Assembly (NCBI GenBank): GCA_911728455.2
Contig: OU452228.1
Location: forward strand, 7,364,129-7,428,128
Origin: Marthasterias glacialis
Lineage: Eukaryota; Echinodermata; Asteroidea; Forcipulatida; Asteriidae
Direction: 5' to 3'
DNA length: 64,000 bases
Position 1 is the stretch's first letter, and every line of letters begins with the position of its first letter. The notes below the pieces were generated by a model that was not told where the DNA came from, did no database searches, and saw only the letters and a list, made by a program, of their open reading frames with translations. Both the position numbers and the translations under genes were made by a program. Below are positions 13,001 to 25,000 of this stretch, in pieces.

Positions 13001-16000
13001 TTCATTTGCCTGTCTGTTCATTTACCAATTTTTTTGTATCTGATCCAATCCAAGAATCCCTGCCGTTGAGACAGACAGTCTTGGCTCTCTCATGTCAATC
13101 AGTTGCTGTATCGGAGATCTTTTTGTGCTAGCTTTTGATTATCAAGTAAAGTTCTTTTGCTGGTTCAGGCTTCTTGGCTTTGCTTTGGAGAGTATCAAAG
13201 TTGTCTCAAATCACTCCGTTGGTGCTGTAACTGCAATCCGGCAGCCATTTTCACAAGTTTTGTTTATAGAAGCCCTACCACTGAGAGTAAGGTCTTGAAG
13301 ATTTTAAATCACATCAGGCAGGGGATCTATGGTACAATAAGCAAGATAAAAGTTGGTGTTTTTGGTTCAGGGTGGGTGGGGGCATAGTCCTAAATTGTGT
13401 ATTTGGGTGTAGCATAGAGCAAGGAACTTGCTCTATGGGTGTAGTAACCATTCAGTCTGGGATTGAGGATTGTTATACACACTCGGCTTGTACCCGTACT
13501 GCTTCATTAGAGCCTGGATCCATAAACTTGTTTATTGATGGGATCATTCAAGGATAAATCATTCATTTGGCTCATGTGTACATATCAGATGCATTTGATC
13601 ATTCGTCTACAGACCAGGGTATCTGTAATTATCCATTACCCAGTTGCCTATTTTCTGCCCCAGTAAGCATGATACCGATGTACATTTTAATTTGCTGTCA
13701 TTTCTTGCAGTAAGTGAAGTGCGCTGAGTGCTTACGGTTGCTCACTGCGAAGTCCCTTTTTTCCCCATCCCATCTCAGCCATTAAACACTAGATGGGGGG
13801 TGTTATTAGGAAACCAAATTAAGTTGCAGGGCCATTATTACAAGATAATGGCCCTAATGAACCTATATGTCAGGTCTATACATACAATGGACCCCACTTA
13901 ACCCGCATCTTACCCATTAAAACGCTGATGTGAGGACAATATAAGGGAATCAAATTTAATAGTGGGGTCTTCATGAAGGACAAACACCCCTGCTGCTAGC
14001 TACATACATGAACATTTTTCAGTTACACAATAACTCAGTGGATCTTCCAATGCTATCGTCCAGAAATCCTTTAAACTCTTCCTATTTCAATTAGAAACTG
14101 ATTTTGCTCTTGGGGGTCCCTTAAGTAGTTTTCTTTTATTTGAGAAGAACATTGTGTAAGAAAGTGTTTAAGTTAGATATTCTGCTTTGCGGAAAAACAT
14201 TTTGCAGATGTGTGCACCATCTTTTGCTCAGTAACGGATGCATTAAGTATGCAATGAATATTCATGTATGGGAGGATCTAACTTGGAATGTTGTCACAGT
14301 TTCCATGAGGAGTGGCAGATTACTTGCAATGAATACCCCCCCCCCAAAAAAAAAAAAAAACATTAATAAATAAAATAAAAATCAGTAATTACATACTGAT
14401 ACCCTTCTTCCTAATATGTGACAGGTCTAAAGAAGCCTTGGTTTCTTATTGACAGTAATGTATCTACAGAAGTGATACAAAATATACATTGAATATTCAT
14501 TTTTGAGAGAAGTTTTATCTGCATAAGTGCGTACTTAGCATGTTACGAATATTCATTTGTGTGAGGATCTTATCTGCATCACTTATGCAATAAATATGTA
14601 ATGAAGGGGAAGATTTTTTTATCTGCTTAACCGACACACTTGAGTATGTAAGGAATTCGTAATTGTGGGAGGAAGTACAAGTTTTATCTGCATAAGTGAT
14701 GTACCAAGTGGGTAATGAATATGTATTTGTGGGAGGATTTTCTCTGCATACAAGTAAGTGATGTACTGAAGATGTAATGACTATTCATTTGTGGGCGGAT
14801 CTTTTCTGTAACAGGCCAGCCCAACTGCCTGTCCATCCTACACCAGGATGCATCACAGTTGAATGAGTGCTCAGAGTATCACGGTAATTAGTTCGGTCAT
14901 TTTTATTCCCTTTCTCACAAAATATGACATTTTGCAAGAAAGAAAGAAAAATAAAAAACCAAAAAAACATTTAAACGCAGGCATGTATTGTGCAGTTGCA
15001 TTCCCCTATGTTAAAGGAAAGGTACAACATTATTGTGTTTTTATTGTGTGTGTATTTATTTTTTTAATTTTTGTTGTAATTTTTCATCCAGACATCTAGA
15101 ACGTTTTTTTTTTTTTCGTGATTAAACTTAAAGGAGTCCAACGTTTAAATTGTTTGCTATTTTTTTGTTTCATTATGTTTTGGGTTTTTTTTTTTTACAA
15201 ATAATAGCAAATTGTTGTAGTATTTTTCCATAAAAAGTTCTCCCTAAAGCAATGTCATCCCCGAAATTAAACTTTTCAAACTGAAGCAAATATTGTAGAA
15301 TGTTTTTGATTGGTACTTGCACTTTTTTTATTTTAATATAACATGTACCTTGTATAAAGCACAAGGGAAATTGACTTGAACATTAAAAGAAAGATGACTC
15401 TATTCTAGAACAGTGATACAGCACTGTTACCACAAACCTGGAGGTATCAGGTTCATGTCCCTCTGTTGGCAAATTTCTCTGTTAACTCGACGAAACATCA
15501 ATGGAAGTGAGGATCTAAACACTTATTAAAATTGTGAAGGCAACGCTGGAAATGTTGTACCTTGCCTTTAGTATTAACTCAGTGTGCTGCATCATCAAAA
15601 TACAACCCTTAATGTTTGTGTTTTTTTTTTTTTACTGAAACCGAATTGTGAGAATTTTGTCATGTTGGAATGAAAAAATTAAAAAAAGACATCCCTGCAC
15701 GATCATAAGCAAGCTTTTGTAAAGGTTAACTTAATACCTTTGTAAGTTGTAAGGTATAGTTTTTGTCATCCTCATTTAAAGATAAAGCAAAAAAAAAAAA
15801 CAAAAAAAAAAATCACGCCTCAGTGCAAAAGTATCAAGATCTAGTAATGCATTGTTTGTTGTGAGTTAATGAGGTACCATTTAATAACCCGCATGAGGTT
15901 GTGGTCATCGTAGTGGTTTGTGATTGCGTAGGAGTGGAATTAACTGGTGGTGGGTTGGGACGAAAAAAAGGTTACCTACCAAAACTGGAAGACCAGGGGT

Positions 16001-19000
16001 GGATTTCACAAACCTAGTCTTAACTTAGGACTAGTCCTAACTTAGGACTAGTCCTAACTTAGGACTAGTCCTAACTTAGGACTAGTCCTAACTTAGGACT
16101 AGTCCTAACTTAGGACTAGTCCTAACTTATGACTAGTCCTATAAGTTAGGACTAGTTACTCGTCCTGAATCGAGATAAGACTAGTCCTAACGCTTTGTGA
16201 AATCCACACCAGGTTCATTTGGGGATTTTTAGAATACTTTTTGGGTGGGAGGAGTAATGACCAGCTGATGATCCACTTTAAAACTTGACATATAATACAG
16301 GTTTTCCTGGAATATTTCAACAAAAATTTGTTCAATTTAACACCGGGCTCCGTTGCATCAGCATTCACCAGTCAAAAGGAGTTATTCAATTTCAAAAGTG
16401 AAGCATTCACTGGTCAAATAAGATCATTTAAAGTCATTAGGTCTCAAAGGTCATTCAATTTTGTAAAAGCCAGCAGCAAGAGGCTGGTCCAACATTCAGT
16501 TCCATCAATTGTAAATAGGTTGTAGAAATTCAGCCAAAGGTTCGTCAAAATGTAGTTGTCAATGTCTTCAAATGAAATAGAATGACTGAAATAAATCTGA
16601 ATGAGAAGAACGAAATTATGTGTGCACGAAAAAACGAAATTGAATGTAATGGTGGGCTAAAAAGAAACCCTAGTTTGAATGAATTCGGGAAACAATAGGG
16701 AAAATGCGTGTAAATGAAATAGAATTAATTTTTGCTGAAATTAACCGGGAACACCTATATTTTGGGGTGATTTCTTAAAAAAGAAAAAAACAAAACAACA
16801 ACAACTACTGTTTGTCATTCAATTGAGGTTTTAGATGGTAACGCTAACTTGGGTGCCACTCTATATTATAGGTGTTTTTATGCATCTGGGTAAAGTTTGG
16901 CACTTACGTTTCCACTCGGAATACATTTTTGCGGGGTCCAAGGTGTCGTAAATACTGGGCATCACTTGATGTACCGAGCTGGTAAAGTTTCTTGCTTTGC
17001 TGGGGAGAGGTTTCCTTCAGGGAAGGCAAGCCAACCTTCTATCCCAAGGGAGTGTAAAGGGGAGACACCTTGGCAGTAAGTGGCCACGCTCTCTACAGGA
17101 TGCCGATCCAAGCTTACATCCCATGGGGTCGTAAACCGAAATACCCAATTTCAGTCCGAGGAGTGAGTGGTCATGCTCTCTCTCTCTCTCTGTGCGCAAC
17201 AACTCATCTTACGTCTCGGGGGGGACTATTAAAGTACAGAGTAGTTCTGGCCCAAGTCGCTTTTATTTGGCTCCACGAAGTTAACACAAAACCGCATAGG
17301 CCAGCATAAAGTAGCGGCGCTTTTCATTTTGATCACAATGTGCTTTACATATAAGTAACTCTTGACAAAGAAATTTGCATTCACATCCATGGTGGAAGAG
17401 AAACCAGTGGGGACAATGGCCAAGAAAGTTTTAGTGAGATATGTCGGGAGGGCCAAGCCTAGTTTGCTGTACAGGTGCAAATTTTGTTGTTGTAGGGCAA
17501 GGACTTTTTCAATCGAGAAAACGAAAGGGCACATCTTTTTGGGACTCTTTAATGTGTGTATGGGAACTCATTGAATGGGTGTTAAGGGTTATACTAAGAC
17601 ATCGAGGAGAGATGATGGCCTCAGTGGCTTCTTTGTAATTCCATACCTGCTGTACTGCTGCATCATGTCATGTATATACCATGCTCATGCCTAACTACAA
17701 CATGTATCCTGTACTCATATTATTTCTCCATTTGACTGATGGCTTACGCTAACATTTATGGCTTATTTGTGATTCCTTAACCCACTGGTGAAGACATTTG
17801 TTGCTATCGCAGGTCGTCTGTAGGCGATCAACTCTGTGCATTGAAGGGTTAATTCACATGTAGACCGGTGATCAGAGCTCATGGCTCTGCCTATCCCGGA
17901 ATTCCAGGCTTATGGTCACCATTCTCGGATTGCAGGCTTAGTGCTAAATTTCAGCACTAGCAGTGTAAGCGAAAAATGCTAAGTAGCATGAAGTATGCAT
18001 GTGCTTACCTGTCAGATGCGCTTAAATTAAGCATGAATTTTTTTCTGCTGCCGGAAGCACCGATTTTGCCGCTTTACGGAAGCAGAGCTACAATGTACAT
18101 GCGTGAAATGGGGCCCAGCTGTAATACATTCATCAAAGCTCGTCACGATTTGTGCTGCTTTCAACGTTTCATGATGGTTGCAGGTCATTCACCACATTTC
18201 CACCCACAAGTCACAATTACAAAATAACATGTATGCCGTGCTTTAATCTTTACTTACCAGTTACTAAACAAAATTTGTTAATGGCCTTACGTTTCGACCC
18301 TAGCAGAGTGTTTCTCAAAGGCTAAAAATTCATTGCCCAATTTCGGACAGCTGCTGAAAGCACCTCATAACTATTTGCTGAACAAATCCCTCCCAAATGA
18401 AAAACTCAGTTTATTTGCTCATGAAATAGATGAGAACAAGAGCTTTCAAATAACCTAATTTAGTCCCATGAGGTAAGTATTTCTCAACATATACAATGTT
18501 TAAGACACCACATCATCGGCTCTTTTCAGAGCCAGCACTCCTCCCAAAAGAGATTTATTCACGGTTGTACCCGCAAGTTTACTAGTTATATTTACTTCCT
18601 GTGTCATATCACGTTTGATATTATTGCTTATATTTCGGTCGTCTTCAATTTTAATGCCATTTCACTATTTTCAAGACGTCTGGCGTGGAGTGTCACAAAT
18701 GATTGTTTTTTAGGGTGATGCCATTTTTAATTTTGAAGTATACTTCGGATCATTGAAAGGGTTTCGGTACCACTGATTTAGTTCTGAGGACTTGGCAGCC
18801 ACTGAGTATAACAGTGCTCCTCGTACGTTGGTGCAGGGCAAAACTGAAGCTTAAGAGTTGTGTTTGCTCTGAGAAGAACGAAGAGTTGAACAACTTTTCG
18901 GTCGGTATGTTAAGATTTTCTTAAGAAGTAAATCGTCCTGAGATTAAACTCCGGTGTTGCTATGTCACGTGTATAGGGTCAAGCTTTTGCATAGTTACAT

Positions 19001-22000
19001 ACAGTAGAATATGATTATCATTATTATTATATATCTCCGGTAATAAAACCAAGGATGCCTCATAAGTGAACTTAATCACTGTAGCTCGCAAGCCTGAGGA
19101 AACCTGTAGACAAGGGTGCTTGCCATGTGAACCAGTAACACCGGGGTAAACCCCTGCTCTTCCACGATAAGTGTTCTGGGTTCTTTTACGTGCACTACCT
19201 ATCCTAGTACATGGGACCTACGGCTTAATATATATATACGGCTTAATTTATATGATAAACACCCATACACAAATTTAAATGGAGTTAGTGGCACAAGGAT
19301 ACCAGTTTTTGCTTACCTGGAGGTTGAAATGCAAAAGCTTGTCCCCAAACCATAGCAACACTGGATTTAGCCTGAGGAATTCAAATTGAGCATTCACTTG
19401 TGACCGAGCAAGGCAATGTACCAGACATCATGCAAATCTAACTTTTCAAATTGCTTACTGTAATAAGCACTTAGTTTGAGGGCAAAGAAATTATCATGAT
19501 TGTTATACTTAATTCAAACACAAATTCCAAACACATACTATCAGTAGAGTATTCTTCTAACAAACAATACGGTAGTCTTTTAGAGTTGATGTTGAAATTT
19601 GATTTTTGCAATTGCAATAAGTTAAGCCGTTCGTAATTGAAATGTAAGTCTGTGGTTAATTCAATCACATCCATTATTCCTTCGTTATCAAGTTTACATA
19701 ACTTCCTGATTTTAAACAGTTCTTTTCCCCGTATGCTTTTTTTTGTGGTACAGATGTTGTTGGGATTGCCGAGCTATGCAACAAAGTAAATGGTAAGTCA
19801 CTGTATTGCTTTCTTCAGAGCTAACAAAATCATGATTTTGTTTAGTTTAAAATGTGAACAAAACTAACATGAAAAATGTATTGATTGAGTACATGAATGT
19901 TGTCCACTTCTATACATTCTCCCATGAACCATAGTCCCAATTTTGAAAAGGGAAGGACAAATTTCTTGTATTTTCCCTATTTCTTTCTTCAAAACCTAAT
20001 ACAAATGTGTTAATTATTGTAAGGTAAATGAAGGCTGGACAATTTGAACCGAGTGGAGTCGTTCTCAAATGCTAAATAACAAGTACCACTGCTAGCTTTC
20101 CTCGCAAAACCCTGTTTTTTTGTCAAGGGTTAACAAATGACACTTGCAAAACCATGACGCTGAATGCGTGTGAGGGTTTCTGATTAGGGAGACAAAAAAA
20201 AACAGGAATGGACCATAGCTACCGAAAGGAGCATTTAAGCACGGGGGGGATGTCATCATACAAAAGACGCCTTGCGTTGGCCCCGATCATGGACGCCCAA
20301 CAATGGAAACGTGCACGTGTGTACGCGCCACGCACAGCTCTCAGGCAATTAGAGATCTTCCTTTGATCTCGATGAAGGCGCTGTTTGAGCTTGGACGTCA
20401 TATGCAAGGGGCATATTGGAACGCAATCAAAATGCACACCTAGCATAGATGATTGGATATACTTAAGACCAAAGTTATCTCAACCCTCTTCATACACGAA
20501 TCCGAGCAGCTTATTTAAGGTGGTTTATACCACCGCAGCTATGCCGCGACGCTGCGACAATAGCGCATCAGCCACGCATATGTAACAATCAGCATGGAGG
20601 ATTCTCAGTGAGTGTGTGTGTCGACACGAGCGTGCGGCAGCCATAGCTGCGCTGGTGCAAACCACCATTGACGAGCTGCTTGGATTAGTGTATAATAGAC
20701 CTGTATCCTGGTGCAGGCGTGTCGTTGTCTCCCATTTATATCAATATGACCAAGCCGAGGCGGGGTGGGCAAAACAGTCAAACCCCTTTTGGTATAATAA
20801 GGAATCAGTACTCATTGTTGCTGTTGGAGACGAGGAACATGTCAAAGATTGTGACAGCCTGATAGAGGTCTGTATGACTCTGGATCATGCCTTTTAAAAA
20901 TACCGCCAAAAATTGTATGGACCCTCGTATGGACTCTCTCACATCCAGGACGTCACTGTTTTTATATGAAAGTGAAAGGCCTCCAGGGCTAGGGGAATCT
21001 CTATTGTGCTTTGGTCCTTAATCAGAGTGCACATTACTGACCATTGATAGATTTCTTATTGCTATATTGCTTTTGTAGGTCTTTATTTCACTAAGCACGA
21101 TGAAGAAGTGGCAGCTGTTTTCTCAATCTACTGTGGTATCAGTATTGTGCATGTAAGATTCTTATTGTGCTCCTTCCTTTTACTTGTTGTGTAGTCACTG
21201 TTGTGTAATTGTTCCATTTTCACATTTTAAAGGGAAACTACATCATGGGTCTTTGGAGCCATTCGTATGTTTCAATGCAATATAATTGTAGATATAGACC
21301 AAAAAACTACCCTGTGAAAATTTTGTTTCAAAAGATGGTATTATTTTTAAAAAAAATGGAGCGGTTATTTCCACACGATTGGTCAGGTACCATCGCTTCA
21401 AAATAAACTAAAATTTCATTTTTCTGTAGAATGAAATAAATAACACCTGGTGAAACGATTTCACTGGATTCGGGAATAATATGTACTTTCAGTCAAGTAA
21501 GTTATTTTGTAGTAACTGGGAAGTACATTTTGCTCATGTCTGCAAAAGATGTAATCTCCCTTTAGCGTTTTTTATGTAGTGTTTTATGTACTGTTGTACA
21601 ATGGAAAGCAAATTTCATGTGTTTTCACATGACGACCAAAATAAAGAAATGTAAACTGAAATTTCATTAACATTAGCTGGATTGTACAACTGATATTCAG
21701 TAAACTGTCCGCTCTTAAAACACTTTGTGTGTCTATTTTGCAATCAGAGTTTGCTGTACAAGAAGATGAAGGATGCGCAGTATCGAAGCAAGCTCGCTAA
21801 CGAGCTCATGATGTACCACATGAAGGTAATTATAAATCCTTGTAACTCCTCCCCCCCCCCACCTTGTCAAATCCTCCAAAATCTATCTTAGAGTTTAGCC
21901 CGATTTTCCCCTTTTTTTCCTCAGGAACCAGATGGCTTGACCGTGTATAAGTGGAGCTTGCATCACAAACTTTTTGTTTGTATTTGCCATTCTAAGCCCA

Positions 22001-25000
22001 GAAGAAAACTGACTGTATTAAATAGCTGGCGTCACAAAATATTGACCTGTTTTTGCTATTGTATTTCCAGGGGGCATGCAAAGATATCAAATTGTTACCG
22101 CATGTATCCTTGCATGACTTAATATTGACTTGTTTTTGCTATTGTATTTCCAGAGGCCTAAAAAAAAAAAGAGACACAAAGTTCTGACTGCAAGATAGCT
22201 CGCATGACTTAATATTGATTTGCTATTGCTATTGTTTTTCCAGGGGGCAGAAGAAGATATCAAACCTCTTCTATCGAGGGACACTGTACCCAAGCCAGAG
22301 ATGTTTAACCCCCAGATGGCCAATTTTACCTATTCGCCCAGAGGCATACCAGAAAATGACACCATCATGGTAATGATAAATTACTTAGTGCTAGAGGCAG
22401 GGGAATTTAGATGGCTTATGTATTAAAAAAAACAATGTATACATTTTTGTTTTGGATGGTTCATGTATTAATTAAAAAAAAAAAAAAAAACTCTCTTTAT
22501 TTGTACAAATTACACTGTTATTGTTTAAATTACACCCACCAACAGTTTACACAGCAACATTTTAGAGTGTTGTGTGTGGTCGAGCGGTCTAGTGCACTAG
22601 ACTCAGGTTCAGGTGTTCAGTATTGGAGTTTCCGTTCAGGTCCCAGCCGTTGCTCTTGTTCCCTTGAGCAAGACACTTCATCATAATTGCCTGTTTCTAT
22701 GGGAGGTAAAGCCGTTTATCTTGTATGTTGTGTGATTTATGTAAAAGGCTCTGTGATGCTTAACGTTGAAGAGAAGTGGCTCGCCCAGGTGTTTCTGGCA
22801 TGTCCGGAAGCAGTTACACTACATCACCTAGTATATCCTTTTAAAGGTGTTAAATAAACTGTTTGCTTCATTTCATAAATGGTTCTTAATCAACCCATTT
22901 GTAAAACAGTGACTTATAAATCCAGTCATTAATTTTGATCCCCAAAATCAGCAAACCCTGGTAGTCATCATTGTACCGTAATTCTTTCTTTTCAATTGTC
23001 TTTTTATAGGCAGTGATCAGCATGTTCTACGACATGGGTTTTGTCCAACGGTATCGCATCCGGCACTCTACGCTGGTCAACTTCTGCCAGCTTGTCAAGC
23101 GCGGCTACCGGGACCCGCCATACCACAACTGGTACCACGCCTTCTCTGTGGGACACTTCTGCTTTCTGCTGTACAAGAATCTCAACCAGTTGAATATGCT
23201 CAAGTAGGTACCAGTCTGAAGTTTGTTTAAAAAAAAAAAAAAAAAAGTAACATCAACCCCAATGAAGCTTTTCTGTTTCAGTAGATTCTGCAAGTTTTTT
23301 ATTTCAAAAATTATTTCTCCAGAAGTCTCAGAAAGGGTTTCAAAACCTTTTTCTGCATCTTTTATTTAGTTTGAACTGTGGCATGGTACAATTATAACTG
23401 TATTTGTCACAGCCCTGTTTTTGATTCAAGTTTCACACTGTTATGTAGACTCAAACTGTACACTGTTATGTATACTCAAACTGTACCCCCATCTTTAAAA
23501 CAGCGCCCTCACTTGGGTCAAAGGAAGAGCCCTCTTTGGTTGAAAGCTGTGTGTAGCGCGTACACATGTGCTCGTTTCTACTGTTTGCCCTCAGCAATGG
23601 CAGCGTACACAAGAGTAGGATTGTTAAATGCACTGTGATACTATTTGAACACGTACTTTTTGATTATCAGATCATTTAGAACTCAAATTGAATCTTGTGG
23701 TGCTCTATCAACCCACTCCATCCATCTTGAGTCTTCCTTGATGGTTCTTCTTGTTGCCGTAGCTAACTAATTCAATTCATTTGTTTGTTACTCGATCCTG
23801 TCCGTTCAATTAAATGTACATATTCATTGTCTAAGATCAATGCAAATTGCTGTAATCCAATTCATCTGTTCATGATGCATGACATGTAAATGCATTTGAA
23901 TTTAACACCACTAACAAAGCATACGGTAGTATTGCTGCTACTCATTATTCTGCAGTCGTCGTTCGTTTAAGCGTCAAATCAACTGAAAATGTAAAATAAG
24001 ATTTCCAAACTCGCTCTCTCTATCTCTGAACAAAAGCAAAAATGTCCTTGCAAAACCGTCACAGAGCCGCCAACTCTCCCTGATACTGCAGAAAGTTCCC
24101 TGAAAATAAACCAATCTTTCCATGTTCTGACGAACAAATTTGAAAATCTCCCTGATTATGGAAACTTTTCCCCTATTATGATATTGAGTATTCAATTCAA
24201 TTCAAATTCGCATTTATTTCCATACTCATCAAACGATTAATAACAAACGATAGTTATAAACAACACAGAAAGTAATAAATTAGATGGAACTAGCAGAATG
24301 TAATAACAACTGTGAACAAGATCAACAATACTATCAATGACAAGAGTAATATAAAACAATTATATGAGTATGGAGGCTGTTCAGGGTAGCCAGAGCTTGT
24401 AGGGAACAGCCTGTGGACAGACATACAAGCAGACAACAAGTGAGAAAGACAAAAGCAAGACAAAAATAAATAGACGTATATATAACAGTGTATATTTAAA
24501 TTCTAAATATCTCTTTGATTGTTGTACAAAATCTCCCTGATTGCAAGATGCAAATGCTGGCAGCTCTGTCGTCAGAGCCAATTGGTTAAAGCTGTATTTA
24601 TGTGTAAGCAAGTTTTTTTTGGTCGGCATAACCACTGTTTAAAATGAACTCTTCTGAAGAATTGGCAGCAGGGTTACATGTTCACACCATGTACATGTGT
24701 CTTTGGTTCTCGGTCAATAAAAATTCACAATCTATTACCGTGGTATAACAATATTTGATGACTTGTACGTTTCAGGGAGATTGAGATATTTGCTCTGCTT
24801 GTTTCCTGCATCTGTCATGACCTGGATCATAGAGGAACCAATAACAGCTTCCAAGTCCATTCGGTAACTATCTGTCATCAGAGTTTTATAATGATAATTG
24901 TAGCGTCTTGTATAGCACTCAAATCCATAACTCAGTGACGCTCATGGCGTTCCAACATTATTACCCCTGGTCATTGGGCCAACAATTTCATTCCTTAAAC

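Larger units (their letters stand above)
12223..19753. other. long PDE2A intron inside GAF-B
   Basis: Apart from the listed repeats, the possible cassette exon, a histone-type stem-loop and a SINE fragment, I see no exon. 17178-17190 is a CT microsatellite. 15600-15830 has several A or T runs. Confidence 0.6.

Noticed and set aside
20616-20897. 93-codon frame in the CpG-rich block
   Set aside because: No family resemblance and no splice or start context; more likely part of an unclassified repeat.
21925-22122. possible PDE2A exon after CCTCAG at about 21924
   Set aside because: The encoded sequence does not match the family between the conserved flanking exons, and those flanking exons join in phase without it.
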